A stretch of 64,000 bases of DNA from Oscillospiraceae bacterium (GTDB lineage: Bacteria > Bacillota > Clostridia > UBA1212), in contig SVJA01000006.1 of the NCBI GenBank assembly GCA_015069195.1, forward strand, positions 1-64,000. The letters run 5' to 3'. This document shows positions 1 to 7,445 of the stretch, piece after piece. Below the pieces are notes generated by a model, which was not told where the DNA came from, did no database searches, and was given only the letters and a program-made list of their open reading frames with translations. Made by a program: the position numbers and the translations under genes. Position 1 is the stretch's first letter. Each line of letters begins with the position of its first letter.

Positions 1-570
1 CTGTTTTACTTTTTCAATATAAGCAGAAAAATGCTCTTTTTTAAGGAAGGAAAGATCAGTATAATCAGCGACTTTCTGACCAACGCCGAAGTTACTCTTA
101 GAAACATAATAAACGCCAATTTGATGTATAATCTTTCCGTCTGCTGCCTTATGTCCGGTAACGCCAATAGCAATAACATCTGTATAGCTTGTATAATGCA
201 ATACGGCATTTGCGTAATGAACAGCGCCATTTACAGCATAAGAGTTGATGTTAGCAAAGTCGGGCTGATTCTTCGAGGTTTTGTTGGCGACGTTTCCTTC
301 ATCATCCAGTTTAACAAGCTTATCTTTATATCCTTTATACTCAATAAGAATGGGATAATCCTTGCCGTCATTGGCTTTCAAAATCAGTTTGGCATCGGGA
401 CGATTACCGCCTTTGCCGCCATTCTTTGAAAAATAATCATTAAGAGCCTGATCTATCTCTGTGTTCAAAGACTCCTGCTCCAATTTATAATCTACCTTAT
501 ATGATTTGAGCCAGCCATTGACCAAGTCGGCAATATTGGGCTCGATAGATTGAACTGTATTTTTAGCCAT
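1..570 (-). CDS. N-terminal part of a restriction/DNA-methylase-like protein (runs off the window)
   Basis: This minus-strand gene starts at ATG 570 and runs off the left edge with 190 codons visible, so its C-terminus is unseen. The visible part contains a PD...(D/E)xK-like nuclease pattern: RPDAKLIL followed about 10 residues later by ILIEYKGYKDK. That layout, and the opening residues MAKNTVQSIEP, recall the nuclease region in front of N6-adenine methylases of type IIG/ISP-like enzymes. No methylase motif (NPPY) lies in the window, so the methylase part is inferred. The start overlaps the previous gene by 8 nt (563-570), which implies translational coupling within the HTH-Fic-small protein operon. 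Confidence 0.5.
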   Translation of the reverse strand, partial: MAKNTVQSIEPNIADLVNGWLKSYKVDYKLEQESLNTEIDQALNDYFSKNGGKGGNRPDAKLILKANDGKDYPILIEYKGYKDKLVKLDDEGNVANKTSKNQPDFANINSYAVNGAVHYANAVLHYTSYTDVIAIGVTGHKAADGKIIHQIGVYYVSKSNFGVGQKVADYTDLSFLKKEHFSAYIEKVKQ

Positions 571-874
571 TTTCTTTATCCTCCAACTCTAACTTTGCAA
601 GTTTTACTTTTAGGAAATTTATTTGAAACTGCATATTCGTAATAATAAGATTGTCATCAGCCTGATAAAGGTTAACACTTCCACTTACTGCTTGCTTTGC
701 CTTAGTTGCTAATGCTAACTCGGCATCTGTAAGTTGTAACGACGTTATCTTTTTTATTGCTTCGTTGCGATCAAGAAATCCAGTTGTTTGAAACTGGTAA
801 ACGATATTTTCACGCTCGATAATATCCTTTGTAAGCGACAACTTATCGTATTTTCTTTTTATTTTATTGCTCAT
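563..874 (-). CDS. Hypothetical protein, 103 aa, in restriction/Fic operon
   Basis: I do not recognise a family. The protein is charged, looks largely alpha-helical, and has a long C-terminal helix (FQINFLKVKLAKLELEDKE) that could be a coiled coil. The ATG at 874 has a GGAG site five bases upstream. The stop overlaps the start of the methylase-like gene by 8 nt, so the two are probably translated together. It could be an accessory or specificity partner of the restriction enzyme; this is inference from position only. Confidence 0.55.
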   Translation of the reverse strand: MSNKIKRKYDKLSLTKDIIERENIVYQFQTTGFLDRNEAIKKITSLQLTDAELALATKAKQAVSGSVNLYQADDNLIITNMQFQINFLKVKLAKLELEDKENG

Positions 875-916
875 ATATTCTCCAGTCTTTTATCTTTCTA
901 CAAATTTCGCATTTAC

Positions 917-967
917 GGTTCCAAAGTGTCAATTTGATACTTTGGAACCCAAAGTTGATACTTTGGG
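917..967 (-). promoter_or_regulatory. Double hairpin between fic and the 103-aa gene
   Basis: Two adjacent inverted repeats fill the gap after the Fic stop. The first pairs 917-931 with 935-949 (15 bp, one G-T pair, 3-nt loop). The second pairs 948-955 with 960-967 (8 bp, 4-nt loop), sharing two bases with the first. Both contain the half-site AAAGTATCA, or AAAGTGTCA in one arm. No long T-run follows on the minus strand, so an operator or RNA processing/attenuation structure is at least as likely as a plain terminator. Confidence 0.5.
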
Positions 968-970
968 ATT

Positions 971-1576
971 TTACAATTCTTCTGTCTTAAAGGTTGTATA
1001 TCCTTCGTAGTAATAGCTGTGGTCGATGCCTTTCATATAAACTTCACGGCTATCGACATCATCGGTCAGGGCAGCCTTGAGGATATGCTTGATTTCAATA
1101 TCCTTAATGGGGCTACGCTCCATAGCGAGAAGATAATCTTCTTTATCCACCTTGCTCCAGTCAACAACCTTGTGAAGCTCGGTCTTGAAAATGAGGTCGA
1201 GCCAAATACGAGTGCTGCGCCCATTACCTTCTCTAAAGGGGTGGGCGATATTCATTTCTACGTACTTTTCGACGATCTCATCAAAAGTGGACTGCGGCAT
1301 TTTATCAATGTTAGCAAGAGCTGCTTCAAGATACATCAAGGGAGCGAAGCGGAAGTTGCCCTTAGAAATGTTTACGGTTCTAAGTTCTCCGGCAAAGTCG
1401 TAAATCTCATCAAAGAGATATTTGTGAATTGCCTTGAGAGCAGAGAATTTTCCTGCTTCTAATTTATCTAGCATACCGTTTTCAAAAAGCTCAAGAGCTT
1501 TTTTCTTGCTGATGCGTTCTTCCTCACGGGCAAGGTCTGCGGAACTTGTCAGTCCCAATTTATTTTCAAGTGCCAT
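971..1576 (-). CDS. Fic family protein (AMP-transferase fold)
   Basis: This 201-residue protein carries the Fic signature [12 protein letters not shown] near residues 112-123, matching HxFx(D/E)GNGRxxR with the catalytic His and both phosphate-binding arginines. Fic proteins transfer AMP or another nucleotide part to target hydroxyls and often act as toxins or inside TA modules. I see no clear (S/T)xxxE(G/N) inhibitory helix in the protein itself, so inhibition in trans or weak autoinhibition is possible. GGAGGTG lies upstream of ATG 1576. The gene sits 20 nt after the HTH gene and ahead of the methylase-like gene, a common arrangement in restriction islands. Confidence 0.85.
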   Translation of the reverse strand: MALENKLGLTSSADLAREEERISKKKALELFENGMLDKLEAGKFSALKAIHKYLFDEIYDFAGELRTVNISKGNFRFAPLMYLEAALANIDKMPQSTFDEIVEKYVEMNIAHPFREGNGRSTRIWLDLIFKTELHKVVDWSKVDKEDYLLAMERSPIKDIEIKHILKAALTDDVDSREVYMKGIDHSYYYEGYTTFKTEEL

Positions 1577-1596
1577 ATTGCACCTCCAAATTCTAA

Positions 1597-1785
1597 TTAC
1601 TTATCAGCTGCAACGCCGGATTTCATCCAAGCATCGACTTCGCTGACTTTGAATTTCCACAGTCTGCCGATCTTTGCGGCGGGCATATTGCGACGTTCAA
1701 TCCAGTCGAGAACTGTATCACGGCTAACTCCCAAATATTCCATTATCTCTTTCATTGAATACCAGCGTTCAATGTTGTTATCCAT
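1597..1785 (-). CDS. Small excisionase/MerR-like helix-turn-helix DNA-binding protein
   Basis: This 62-residue protein is essentially one HTH_17-type winged-helix unit. The recognition segment is [20 protein letters not shown], and the wing region [13 protein letters not shown] precedes VSEVDAWM. Proteins of this size act as excisionases or as controllers of restriction operons. Longer upstream frames exist, but ATG 1785 has GGAGG at the right distance and gives the family length. It is the first gene of the operon and lies just after a promoter covered by a 21-bp palindrome, so it may autoregulate. Confidence 0.8.
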   Translation of the reverse strand: MDNNIERWYSMKEIMEYLGVSRDTVLDWIERRNMPAAKIGRLWKFKVSEVDAWMKSGVAADK

Positions 1786-1816
1786 GGAGCAATCCTCCGT
1801 TTCCACGAAAATACAA

Positions 1817-1859
1817 TTATACATAATATATGTATAACATAATTCTCGGAATTTTTCAA
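1817..1859 (-). promoter_or_regulatory. Promoter with 21-bp palindromic operator for the HTH-Fic-restriction operon
   Basis: On the minus strand, TTGAAA (1854-1859) and TATACA (1831-1836) are separated by 17 nt. A perfect palindrome at 1817-1837 (9-bp arms, 3-nt centre) covers the -10 box and the start region. A dimeric regulator, perhaps the adjacent HTH protein, could bind here and block transcription. Confidence 0.5.
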
Positions 1860-1922
1860 GGTTTAATAGGGGTTTATTCGGGATTGTTTCGAAAAAGTCA
1901 TAAGTCGAACGGCAAAAGCAAA

Positions 1923-1950
1923 AAGGAGCATAGTTTATTCTATGCTCCTT
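1923..1950 (-). terminator. Hairpin terminator
   Basis: An 11-bp perfect stem (1923-1933 with 1940-1950) has a 6-nt loop. On the minus strand the T-rich sequence TTTTTGCTTTTG follows. It would stop transcripts coming from the tRNA side before the HTH promoter. Confidence 0.6.
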
Positions 1951-2043
1951 AAATGTGGCGACTTTGTGAGAGTTCGAGTCTGTGTTGAGAAAAATATCTT
2001 TTTTGTACGTGCAAACCGAAAAGTAAAATTTCACCCATAAAAA

Positions 2044-2078
2044 CAGAAAAAACTCTGATAAAATCAGAGTTTTTTCTG
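2044..2078 (-). terminator. Terminator downstream of tRNA-Ser
   Basis: A perfect 15-bp inverted repeat (2044-2058 with 2064-2078) with a 5-nt loop contains an A-run on one arm and a T-run on the other. It can therefore work in both directions. It lies about 30 nt beyond the tRNA 3' end. Confidence 0.75.
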
Positions 2079-2106
2079 TGGCTATATCTTTTTTGTAGCC
2101 CTTTGA

Positions 2107-2195
2107 TGGCGGAGACGGAGGGATTCGAACCCTCGTGCCGTTGCCGGCAAACTGATTTCGAGTCAGCCCCGTTATGACCACTTCGATACGTCTCC
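2107..2195 (-). tRNA. tRNA-Ser (anticodon CGA)
   Basis: On the minus strand the acceptor 5' half GGAGACG (from 2195) pairs with CGTCTCC, followed by discriminator G and an encoded CCA (2109-2107). The anticodon loop CTCGAAA gives anticodon CGA, which reads UCG. A long variable arm and a T-arm with the standard loop TTCGAAT complete a class II tRNA of about 86 nt without CCA. Mobile-gene remnants lie upstream and a restriction/Fic operon lies 3' of it, fitting a tRNA-linked integration site. Confidence 0.93.
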
Positions 2196-2239
2196 AAATA
2201 TGAAATTGTACGTTAGCGCCGAGGCAACCAACGTCGGTT

Positions 2240-2269
2240 ATTATACATTATGTTGTAATTGGATTGCAA
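2240..2269 (-). promoter_or_regulatory. Promoter of tRNA-Ser
   Basis: On the minus strand TTGCAA (2264-2269) and TATAAT (2240-2245) are spaced 18 nt apart, 45 nt upstream of the tRNA. A short imperfect palindrome (AACCGACGTTGGTT) follows just downstream. Confidence 0.65.
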
Positions 2270-2373
2270 GGGTAAATTTCTTTATGCCGAAAATCAAAAT
2301 AGTATTAAAAAATCTGATTTAAGTCTGTTGTTTTATACTTCTACATTCCCAAATTTAATAATCCGTTCATGGA

Positions 2374-2622
2374 TTATTCATTCATTAACCGAAAATAAAG
2401 TTCTTCTGCCCGCTCGTTGGTGTCGGTAAGGAGAGAGCCTATTTTGTCACTTGTTAGAAAGCTGCTGCAGAGAATTCTGCGGTGGCCTTTAATGTATTGC
2501 AATTGGCTTTTTCCCTATACACCGATTGGTCGTTCATCGGTTGCCGGTGGAAGCCGGTTGGGGTGGTTGTAATCTCATTGCTGCGTATAAGTGCCGCATA
2601 TTTGTTTAAATAATGATCACAT
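2374..2622 (-). pseudogene. tnpV: tnpV-like transposon protein, pseudogene with three nonsense codons
   Basis: Read on the minus strand from ATG 2622, one frame gives a TnpV-like sequence: SLFKQICGTYTQQ near the start, ERPIGV and QLQYIKGHRRI in the middle, and FLTSDKIGSLLTDTNERAEE near the end, stopping at 2374. It is interrupted by TGA at codon 2, a second TGA about codon 16 and TAG just after ERPIGV, with no frameshift. TnpV proteins accompany clostridial transposons and conjugative elements. The copy is shorter than usual at its C-terminus. The family call is from memory of conserved segments. Confidence 0.5.
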
Positions 2623-2647
2623 TGAAAATTCTCTTTTTGATATTGTT

Positions 2648-2912
2648 TTAGTTTGATAGTTCTTGCGCAAGGCGTATGCCGGGGTTGATTACGGTAGTGA
2701 AGCCGAGGCGCTCATGGTCACTGTGATGGTCGCACCCCGTGTAAATTATTTTGTTGATTTCTTTGAGTGGCTTTTTCGTTCATAGCATTGTAGAGTCCAC
2801 TTAAGTCAGTGGTGATTTTTGCATCATCGGGATTGTTGTATTCTGTCCGGCTCTCATTAATAAATGTCAGAAATGATCCGACGCCATCGTAATTTACATC
2901 CTGTGACAGCAT
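2648..2912 (-). pseudogene. Decayed mobile-element gene, frameshifted
   Basis: A minus-strand frame opens at ATG 2912 with MLSQDVNYDGVGSFLTF and stops near 2718. A second frame takes over at the same point and reads CDHHSDHERLGFTTVINPG to a stop at 2648. Together they look like the C-terminal half of one protein broken by a frameshift near 2725-2735. I do not recognise the family. Its position next to the tnpV remnant suggests it belonged to the same element. Confidence 0.35.
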
Positions 2913-3237
2913 TATGCATTTGAATCTTCGATAGCTTTGTCGTGCATAAAAGTACTTCTATTGTGACTTGGGTTTGGTGAAGGGTGTGATGTGGGGATGT
3001 AGTGTGAGATGGACACCGGGTAGCGTGTGATGCGATGCTGTGGGAATTCTATGCAATTCTGTGGGTTAAATAGTGATGTTGTTTTAATTTCGTTAAAAAT
3101 GGGGAGCTAAATCTATTATAAAATGGAAATTTACTGTAAAATTTTTGTTAAATTAGGCTTTTATGTCGTTGAATATGGTAATGTTAGGATGTAGTTAACA
3201 AAACATTAGGTGTATTATTGGGTATTTATTAACGCTT
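2913..3237. other. Intergenic stretch with no gene seen
   Basis: The first part is unusually rich in G and T on the plus strand (about 2960-3070); the second part is AT-rich. No open frame with a ribosome binding site, RNA gene or repeat is evident. It probably includes further decayed mobile-element sequence. Confidence 0.4.
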
Positions 3238-3266
3238 TTGTTTGTTTTAAATATCTTCGATAATAT
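3238..3266 (+). promoter_or_regulatory. Candidate promoter for the 150-aa gene and NACHT gene
   Basis: TTGTTT (3238-3243) and TAATAT (3261-3266) are separated by 17 nt and lie 32 nt ahead of the first start codon. The -35 match is modest and the region is AT-rich, so the call is tentative. Confidence 0.4.
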
Positions 3267-3298
3267 TATATTTTTGTAAAAAAGAAAGGAATAAGCAC

Positions 3299-3751
3299 AT
3301 GAAAATATCGGTTTATAAGAATAAAGGTAATCGTAAAAAAGAATGTAATTGTTTAGAAATATTTTATCTTGCGCAAACTCAGAAAGTATATTTGATAGTT
3401 GAAACTGATAAGAAAAATAAGAAAGATTTGTCTGTATGTGCCTTTATATTTGATCTCAATGTACGAGAACAAGTCTTGGAGAATATTGTTGATAATGATG
3501 AAAAGAAGATTGTAAATGAACATTTTCAAAAGCTCATTAAAGAGAAAAGTGAAAAGTTGAATATTGAAAATTCGAACATTATTAAATTGCACAATAATGT
3601 GAACTATAAAATGTGTTTTAACACGAGTGATGATGTAATATACACTGCAAGAATTGATAATGATATTCTCCGAATAGAAGAATTAGCAAGATTTTTAACC
3701 GATCCCAACAACGGAGTGGATATTGACTATTTAATTGAAAAAATCGATTAA
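3299..3751 (+). CDS. Hypothetical protein upstream of NACHT ATPase, 150 aa
   Basis: I recognise no family. The protein is lysine- and asparagine-rich with an alternating strand/helix look: KVYLIVETDKK and LSVCAFIFDL in the first half, then a helix around EHFQKLIKEKSEKL. There is no signal peptide or membrane segment. AGAAAGGA precedes ATG 3299. It is very AT-rich like the next gene, which starts 145 nt downstream on the same strand, and unlike the housekeeping genes further right. The pair may have been acquired together, with this protein as a partner or sensor accessory of the ATPase (inference). Confidence 0.6.
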   Translation: MKISVYKNKGNRKKECNCLEIFYLAQTQKVYLIVETDKKNKKDLSVCAFIFDLNVREQVLENIVDNDEKKIVNEHFQKLIKEKSEKLNIENSNIIKLHNNVNYKMCFNTSDDVIYTARIDNDILRIEELARFLTDPNNGVDIDYLIEKID

Positions 3752-3896
3752 AAAATTGAATCATTGTTTAATTCGCAAGAATTATATACATGTGTGTTGG
3801 ATGAAATTACTGCTTTTAAAAATATTTTGAAAAAAATAGTATTTATAAAAATTCTTTTGATATGTGAAATTTTTGAAAAATAAGGAGATTTGATTT

Positions 3897-6716
3897 ATGT
3901 GGGAAGAAATAGCTTTAGCATTAGGTACATCGATTTTGGAGGCAATTGGGACAAAGTTGTTAGATCATAAAAGCAAAATCAAGGTGAAAAAGCAATTAAA
4001 TAAAATTGTCGATGAACAATTTGAATGTTTTTCTGATACTTCTTTAGATAGCGATGCTTTTAATAACCTCGTTAAAAGTGATCGCTTCGTTGAAATTATT
4101 CGTAACTATTTCTTTATGGTTAGAGACAACATCAGTATTGAGGAATATCGCTCTAATATAGAAAATTTGATCCTTAACGAGTGCACTTCGACAAGAATTG
4201 TTGATGTTAAAGCGTTCATTAACAAAATAGAGGCATTATACATAGATTTCTTGCGTAAAATAGTTGAAGACTATCCAGGAATCTGTGCATCTTTTCAGCT
4301 AATGTCAATCTCTCACAGAGAGATAGTTTCAAAGATTCGTGATAGCCAAAATGAATTAATGAGGTATCTAGCTACATTGGATAATAGAAAAACGATAATC
4401 GATAACGAAAGCATAAAACAATACCATATTGTCGCAGAAAAAGAGTTTGGAGAAATCCGTTTCACTGGTATAGCCGGTGCAGAACGTCGCAAATCACAGA
4501 ATATTAATGAATTTTATGTTGAAAATACATTTTCGTATTTTGGAAAAGATATCGACAAGTTATACGAGTATAATTTTGAAGAAATTGAGGCAATTAAATT
4601 AGAGAACTTCTTTGACCTAGGGAATAAAATAATATTGATTGGTGGTGCAGGTTTAGGAAAATCCACTACACTTAATTATCTTTTCTGCAATTATGAAAAT
4701 CTATGTGATGCTACTGCTTTAAAACTAAAAATAGATTTAAAAGAGTATGCAGAAGAAATAGGCGAGAAGAAGAAAGGCATTCTTTGGTGTATTGCGAATG
4801 AATTTGTTAAAAGGATAAAATATTCCGGTCAAACCATTGAAGAAATTCAGGTAATCGTAGCAGAAAAGTTGAATTCGGGATCTTGCTTAATCATGTTAGA
4901 TGCCCTTGATGAAATTCCAACTCTGGCTTTACGCAATACAGTAAGAAGAGAAATCGAAACTTTTACTTCAGTATATTATCTTAACCGATTCATCATTTCT
5001 ACCAGAGAAGCTGGTTACCTAAAAAACAGATTTGATGAAACTTTTCTTCATATAAGAATTAACCAATTTGATTCTGAGCAAATAAAACAATATAGTAAAA
5101 ATTGGTATTTATCATACTACGAAGATTCAACTGACTTTGACGAATTTTGGAGCAAATTTGATGGTGAAGTTAAAAGGGCAAGATGTCATAGTTTAATTCG
5201 AAATCCAATTATTTTAGTTCTCGCATTAGTCATTTTCGATTTTGAAAGTAGTTTACCTACTAGAAGAATAGAATTCTATCAAAAGTGTATAGATACATTT
5301 TTGACAGAACGAGAGAATCGAAAGGCGGCAATCAAGTTAAGTGATAAAACCAAAAGCATTCTAGCTATGAACTTAACAGTTCCCCAAATTGCTTTTTATA
5401 GACACAATAAGTTAAGTCAAAACAGTAGTTTTAGGTTTAATTATTATGAATTAAAAAAAGCTATAAAGGAATCTATTTCTGTAGAAGATGAAATTAATTG
5501 GGTGACGGCTGTCGACGAATACTCTGAATATTTAGTTGAGAGAACAGAATTGATTCAAGAAATTGACGAGGATCTTTTGGATTTTGCCCACAAGACTTTT
5601 TATGAGTATTTCTTAGCATTCTATTTTTCTAAAATGTGCGATAACCAAGAACTCGTAAATTTGTTGCGTGGATGGATAGGAGATTCTAATTACGATGAAT
5701 TAGCGCGCTTGATTATAGAGGTTGTTATAAAAAATGATGAACCAAGGCAACATGACTGTATTATCAACTGCTTGTTTGAACTGCTTTGTAAAGATGATGT
5801 TTTCGGTGAAGAATCACCTAACATACATGATGTATTTGATGTTGTATCAGACCTTTATACTCACAACTTACTACAACCAAAATACCAATACAATTACAAT
5901 AAATTTGTATTATACAATCCTCGTATTATCGATTTTATAAACTTTAAATTAAGACGAATGGAAGTAAAGAATAATTTAGCGTTGTATGACTCAAAACTTG
6001 TGGGGGAATTATTTTTAGAAGACTATAGAAATGATAAACTTATTGATGTTATTGATGCCATATACTATTTAAATAATGAGTTCAAAAAAATAGTTATTCC
6101 CTCTGATTCTTCAAGTTTGTTGTATCATATCAATGAATTGTTCACTGCTCTTCATGATAGTAAGAAAAAATCTAAAATCGATACGGGAATTATCGAATAT
6201 TTTATGAATGAAGGCATCGAATATACTTTAAAATATCCACAAATTTTTATGGCTGTAGTAGTTTTAATGGTAAAAACAAAGTTTGATCTACCAATAGAAA
6301 AGTTGCTTAAATATGAATTTACTCCAAGAAATGTATTTTACAATTATGCGTCACCAGAAATATTATATTCATTGATCGAAAAGGCGATGGAATCAAAAAC
6401 ATATTTGGCTTTGTTGTTATCTATATCTATTGATTGTGCACTTAGGGCATCAAACATGGTCTATTATTTCATGTTTAGCTGTTCAAAAAGGCCGCGCAGA
6501 AAAGCTGAACATGAGGATGTTTTATTTCAGTTTTGCATAAACTTGTGGCGTGCTTTAAATAAAACTGATTCTGTGAAAGAATTCAAAGTGTGCATAAGTG
6601 ATATGGAAATGTATGATGAACAATATGACCAATTGTATGAAAGAATATACAGGCATTATACGGATACAGAAAAAGGTTTGGAAGAAGAACACCTAAAACG
6701 ATTTTTAAAACAATAA
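3897..6716 (+). CDS. NACHT-type STAND ATPase, candidate anti-phage defence protein
   Basis: This 939-residue cytoplasmic protein has a helical N-terminal region (1-240), a NACHT P-loop module and a long helical C-terminal region (about 480-939). Walker A is GGAGLGKST (residues 249-257). Walker B is CLIMLDALDEIP (330-341), with the acidic LDALDE box typical of NACHT. Residues around 365-370 (FIISTREAGY) fit the sensor-1 strand and arginine. Bacterial NACHT proteins act in phage defence: sensing by the C-terminal part triggers oligomerisation and an N-terminal effector. The N-terminal region here shows no nuclease, TIR or protease motif I can name, so the effector is unknown. AAGGAG lies ahead of ATG 3897. 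Strong AT bias marks it as acquired. Confidence 0.8.
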   Translation: MWEEIALALGTSILEAIGTKLLDHKSKIKVKKQLNKIVDEQFECFSDTSLDSDAFNNLVKSDRFVEIIRNYFFMVRDNISIEEYRSNIENLILNECTSTRIVDVKAFINKIEALYIDFLRKIVEDYPGICASFQLMSISHREIVSKIRDSQNELMRYLATLDNRKTIIDNESIKQYHIVAEKEFGEIRFTGIAGAERRKSQNINEFYVENTFSYFGKDIDKLYEYNFEEIEAIKLENFFDLGNKIILIGGAGLGKSTTLNYLFCNYENLCDATALKLKIDLKEYAEEIGEKKKGILWCIANEFVKRIKYSGQTIEEIQVIVAEKLNSGSCLIMLDALDEIPTLALRNTVRREIETFTSVYYLNRFIISTREAGYLKNRFDETFLHIRINQFDSEQIKQYSKNWYLSYYEDSTDFDEFWSKFDGEVKRARCHSLIRNPIILVLALVIFDFESSLPTRRIEFYQKCIDTFLTERENRKAAIKLSDKTKSILAMNLTVPQIAFYRHNKLSQNSSFRFNYYELKKAIKESISVEDEINWVTAVDEYSEYLVERTELIQEIDEDLLDFAHKTFYEYFLAFYFSKMCDNQELVNLLRGWIGDSNYDELARLIIEVVIKNDEPRQHDCIINCLFELLCKDDVFGEESPNIHDVFDVVSDLYTHNLLQPKYQYNYNKFVLYNPRIIDFINFKLRRMEVKNNLALYDSKLVGELFLEDYRNDKLIDVIDAIYYLNNEFKKIVIPSDSSSLLYHINELFTALHDSKKKSKIDTGIIEYFMNEGIEYTLKYPQIFMAVVVLMVKTKFDLPIEKLLKYEFTPRNVFYNYASPEILYSLIEKAMESKTYLALLLSISIDCALRASNMVYYFMFSCSKRPRRKAEHEDVLFQFCINLWRALNKTDSVKEFKVCISDMEMYDEQYDQLYERIYRHYTDTEKGLEEEHLKRFLKQ

Positions 6717-6840
6717 TTACGGAGATATGATTAGTAATTGTTGATCTTTCTTTGATGTTCCGATTTTTAGCGATTACATTTTCGGTGATTTTTATTGTTG
6801 CCGAATTGTTACTTTAACAATTCTTATATTGGAATTTCTT

Positions 6841-6869
6841 GGTCGAACCACATTAGGTTCGGCCTTTTT
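6841..6869 (+). terminator. Terminator after the NACHT gene
   Basis: A 9-bp stem (6841-6849 with 6856-6864, one G-T pair) with a 6-nt loop is followed by TTTTT and more T-rich sequence. It closes the NACHT unit 125 nt after its stop. Confidence 0.75.
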
Positions 6870-6916
6870 CTTTTTCTGGGAAATATCCCCAGACTTTCGG
6901 GAAATGATTTATTATA

Positions 6917-6966
6917 TTGACATTAGATTTTTTTTGTATATAATAAAAGTATCATTTGATACTTTT
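6917..6966 (+). promoter_or_regulatory. Consensus promoter and palindromic operator of TA module 1
   Basis: TTGACA (6917-6922) and TATAAT (6939-6944) match consensus exactly with a 16-nt spacer. A perfect 10-bp inverted repeat (AAAAGTATCA, 2-nt centre, TGATACTTTT) follows directly at 6945-6966, over the transcription start. Its position fits repression by the HTH-containing antitoxin encoded downstream. Confidence 0.75.
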
Positions 6967-6983
6967 ATGGAAAGGGGGTGCGT

Positions 6984-7418
6984 ATGGGCACAACAAAGAG
7001 AATTGAGTCATTGCAGGATGTACAGATGTACATAGCTGATTTGCGGTATACGATAAGAAACGGAGCTAAGATAAATTTTCAGATTGATAGAAAAGTGGAT
7101 GAGGGGCGAGATGTTCGGTATACAAATCGTTATACGATTGCGACACTTTTTCCGAATGAGAGTCCTGTTGATGTTTTGAAAAGAGAGTTGTTGACGCTTT
7201 CTGAAAAAGATTATATTTGTACTGTTAGAGACATCAGATTCCCGAAACGCAGTGAGATGCGTGTTTTCGGAAAGACATACCGGGCATCTGATGATGTGTA
7301 TATTAAAATCAGGGTAGAGCTGATTGATCGGAATTGTTGTGGATATCCCACGACTTTTGTTATGTCCTTTCATTTTGCGGAGATTCCTTTTAGTGATAAG
7401 GATTTTCCGTACAGGTGA
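6984..7418 (+). CDS. MqsR-like toxin candidate of TA module 1
   Basis: This 144-residue protein precedes a Panacea-type antitoxin gene by 27 nt. Its second half shows the order seen in MqsR-type RNases: LSEKDYICTVRDI, then VFGKTY, then a VYIKIRVEL strand and a final VMSFHFAE strand. MqsR toxins are RelE-fold, ribosome-independent mRNA interferases. Family membership is inferred from that pattern and from the antitoxin next door. A GTG at 6978 opens the same frame, but AAAGGGGG ends there and points to ATG 6984. A related, out-of-frame toxin gene lies at 10733. Confidence 0.6.
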   Translation: MGTTKRIESLQDVQMYIADLRYTIRNGAKINFQIDRKVDEGRDVRYTNRYTIATLFPNESPVDVLKRELLTLSEKDYICTVRDIRFPKRSEMRVFGKTYRASDDVYIKIRVELIDRNCCGYPTTFVMSFHFAEIPFSDKDFPYR

Positions 7419-7445
7419 CGGACGATGAGGAAAGAAGGTTTTATT

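Noticed and set aside
1955-2000. TTCGAGTC-containing segment considered as a tRNA remnant or att site
   Set aside because: The flanking bases do not pair as a T-arm and there is no match to the 3' end of the adjacent tRNA-Ser.
6829-7035. 68-codon frame over the TA module 1 promoter
   Set aside because: It runs through a terminator, a consensus promoter and an operator, so it is not a gene.
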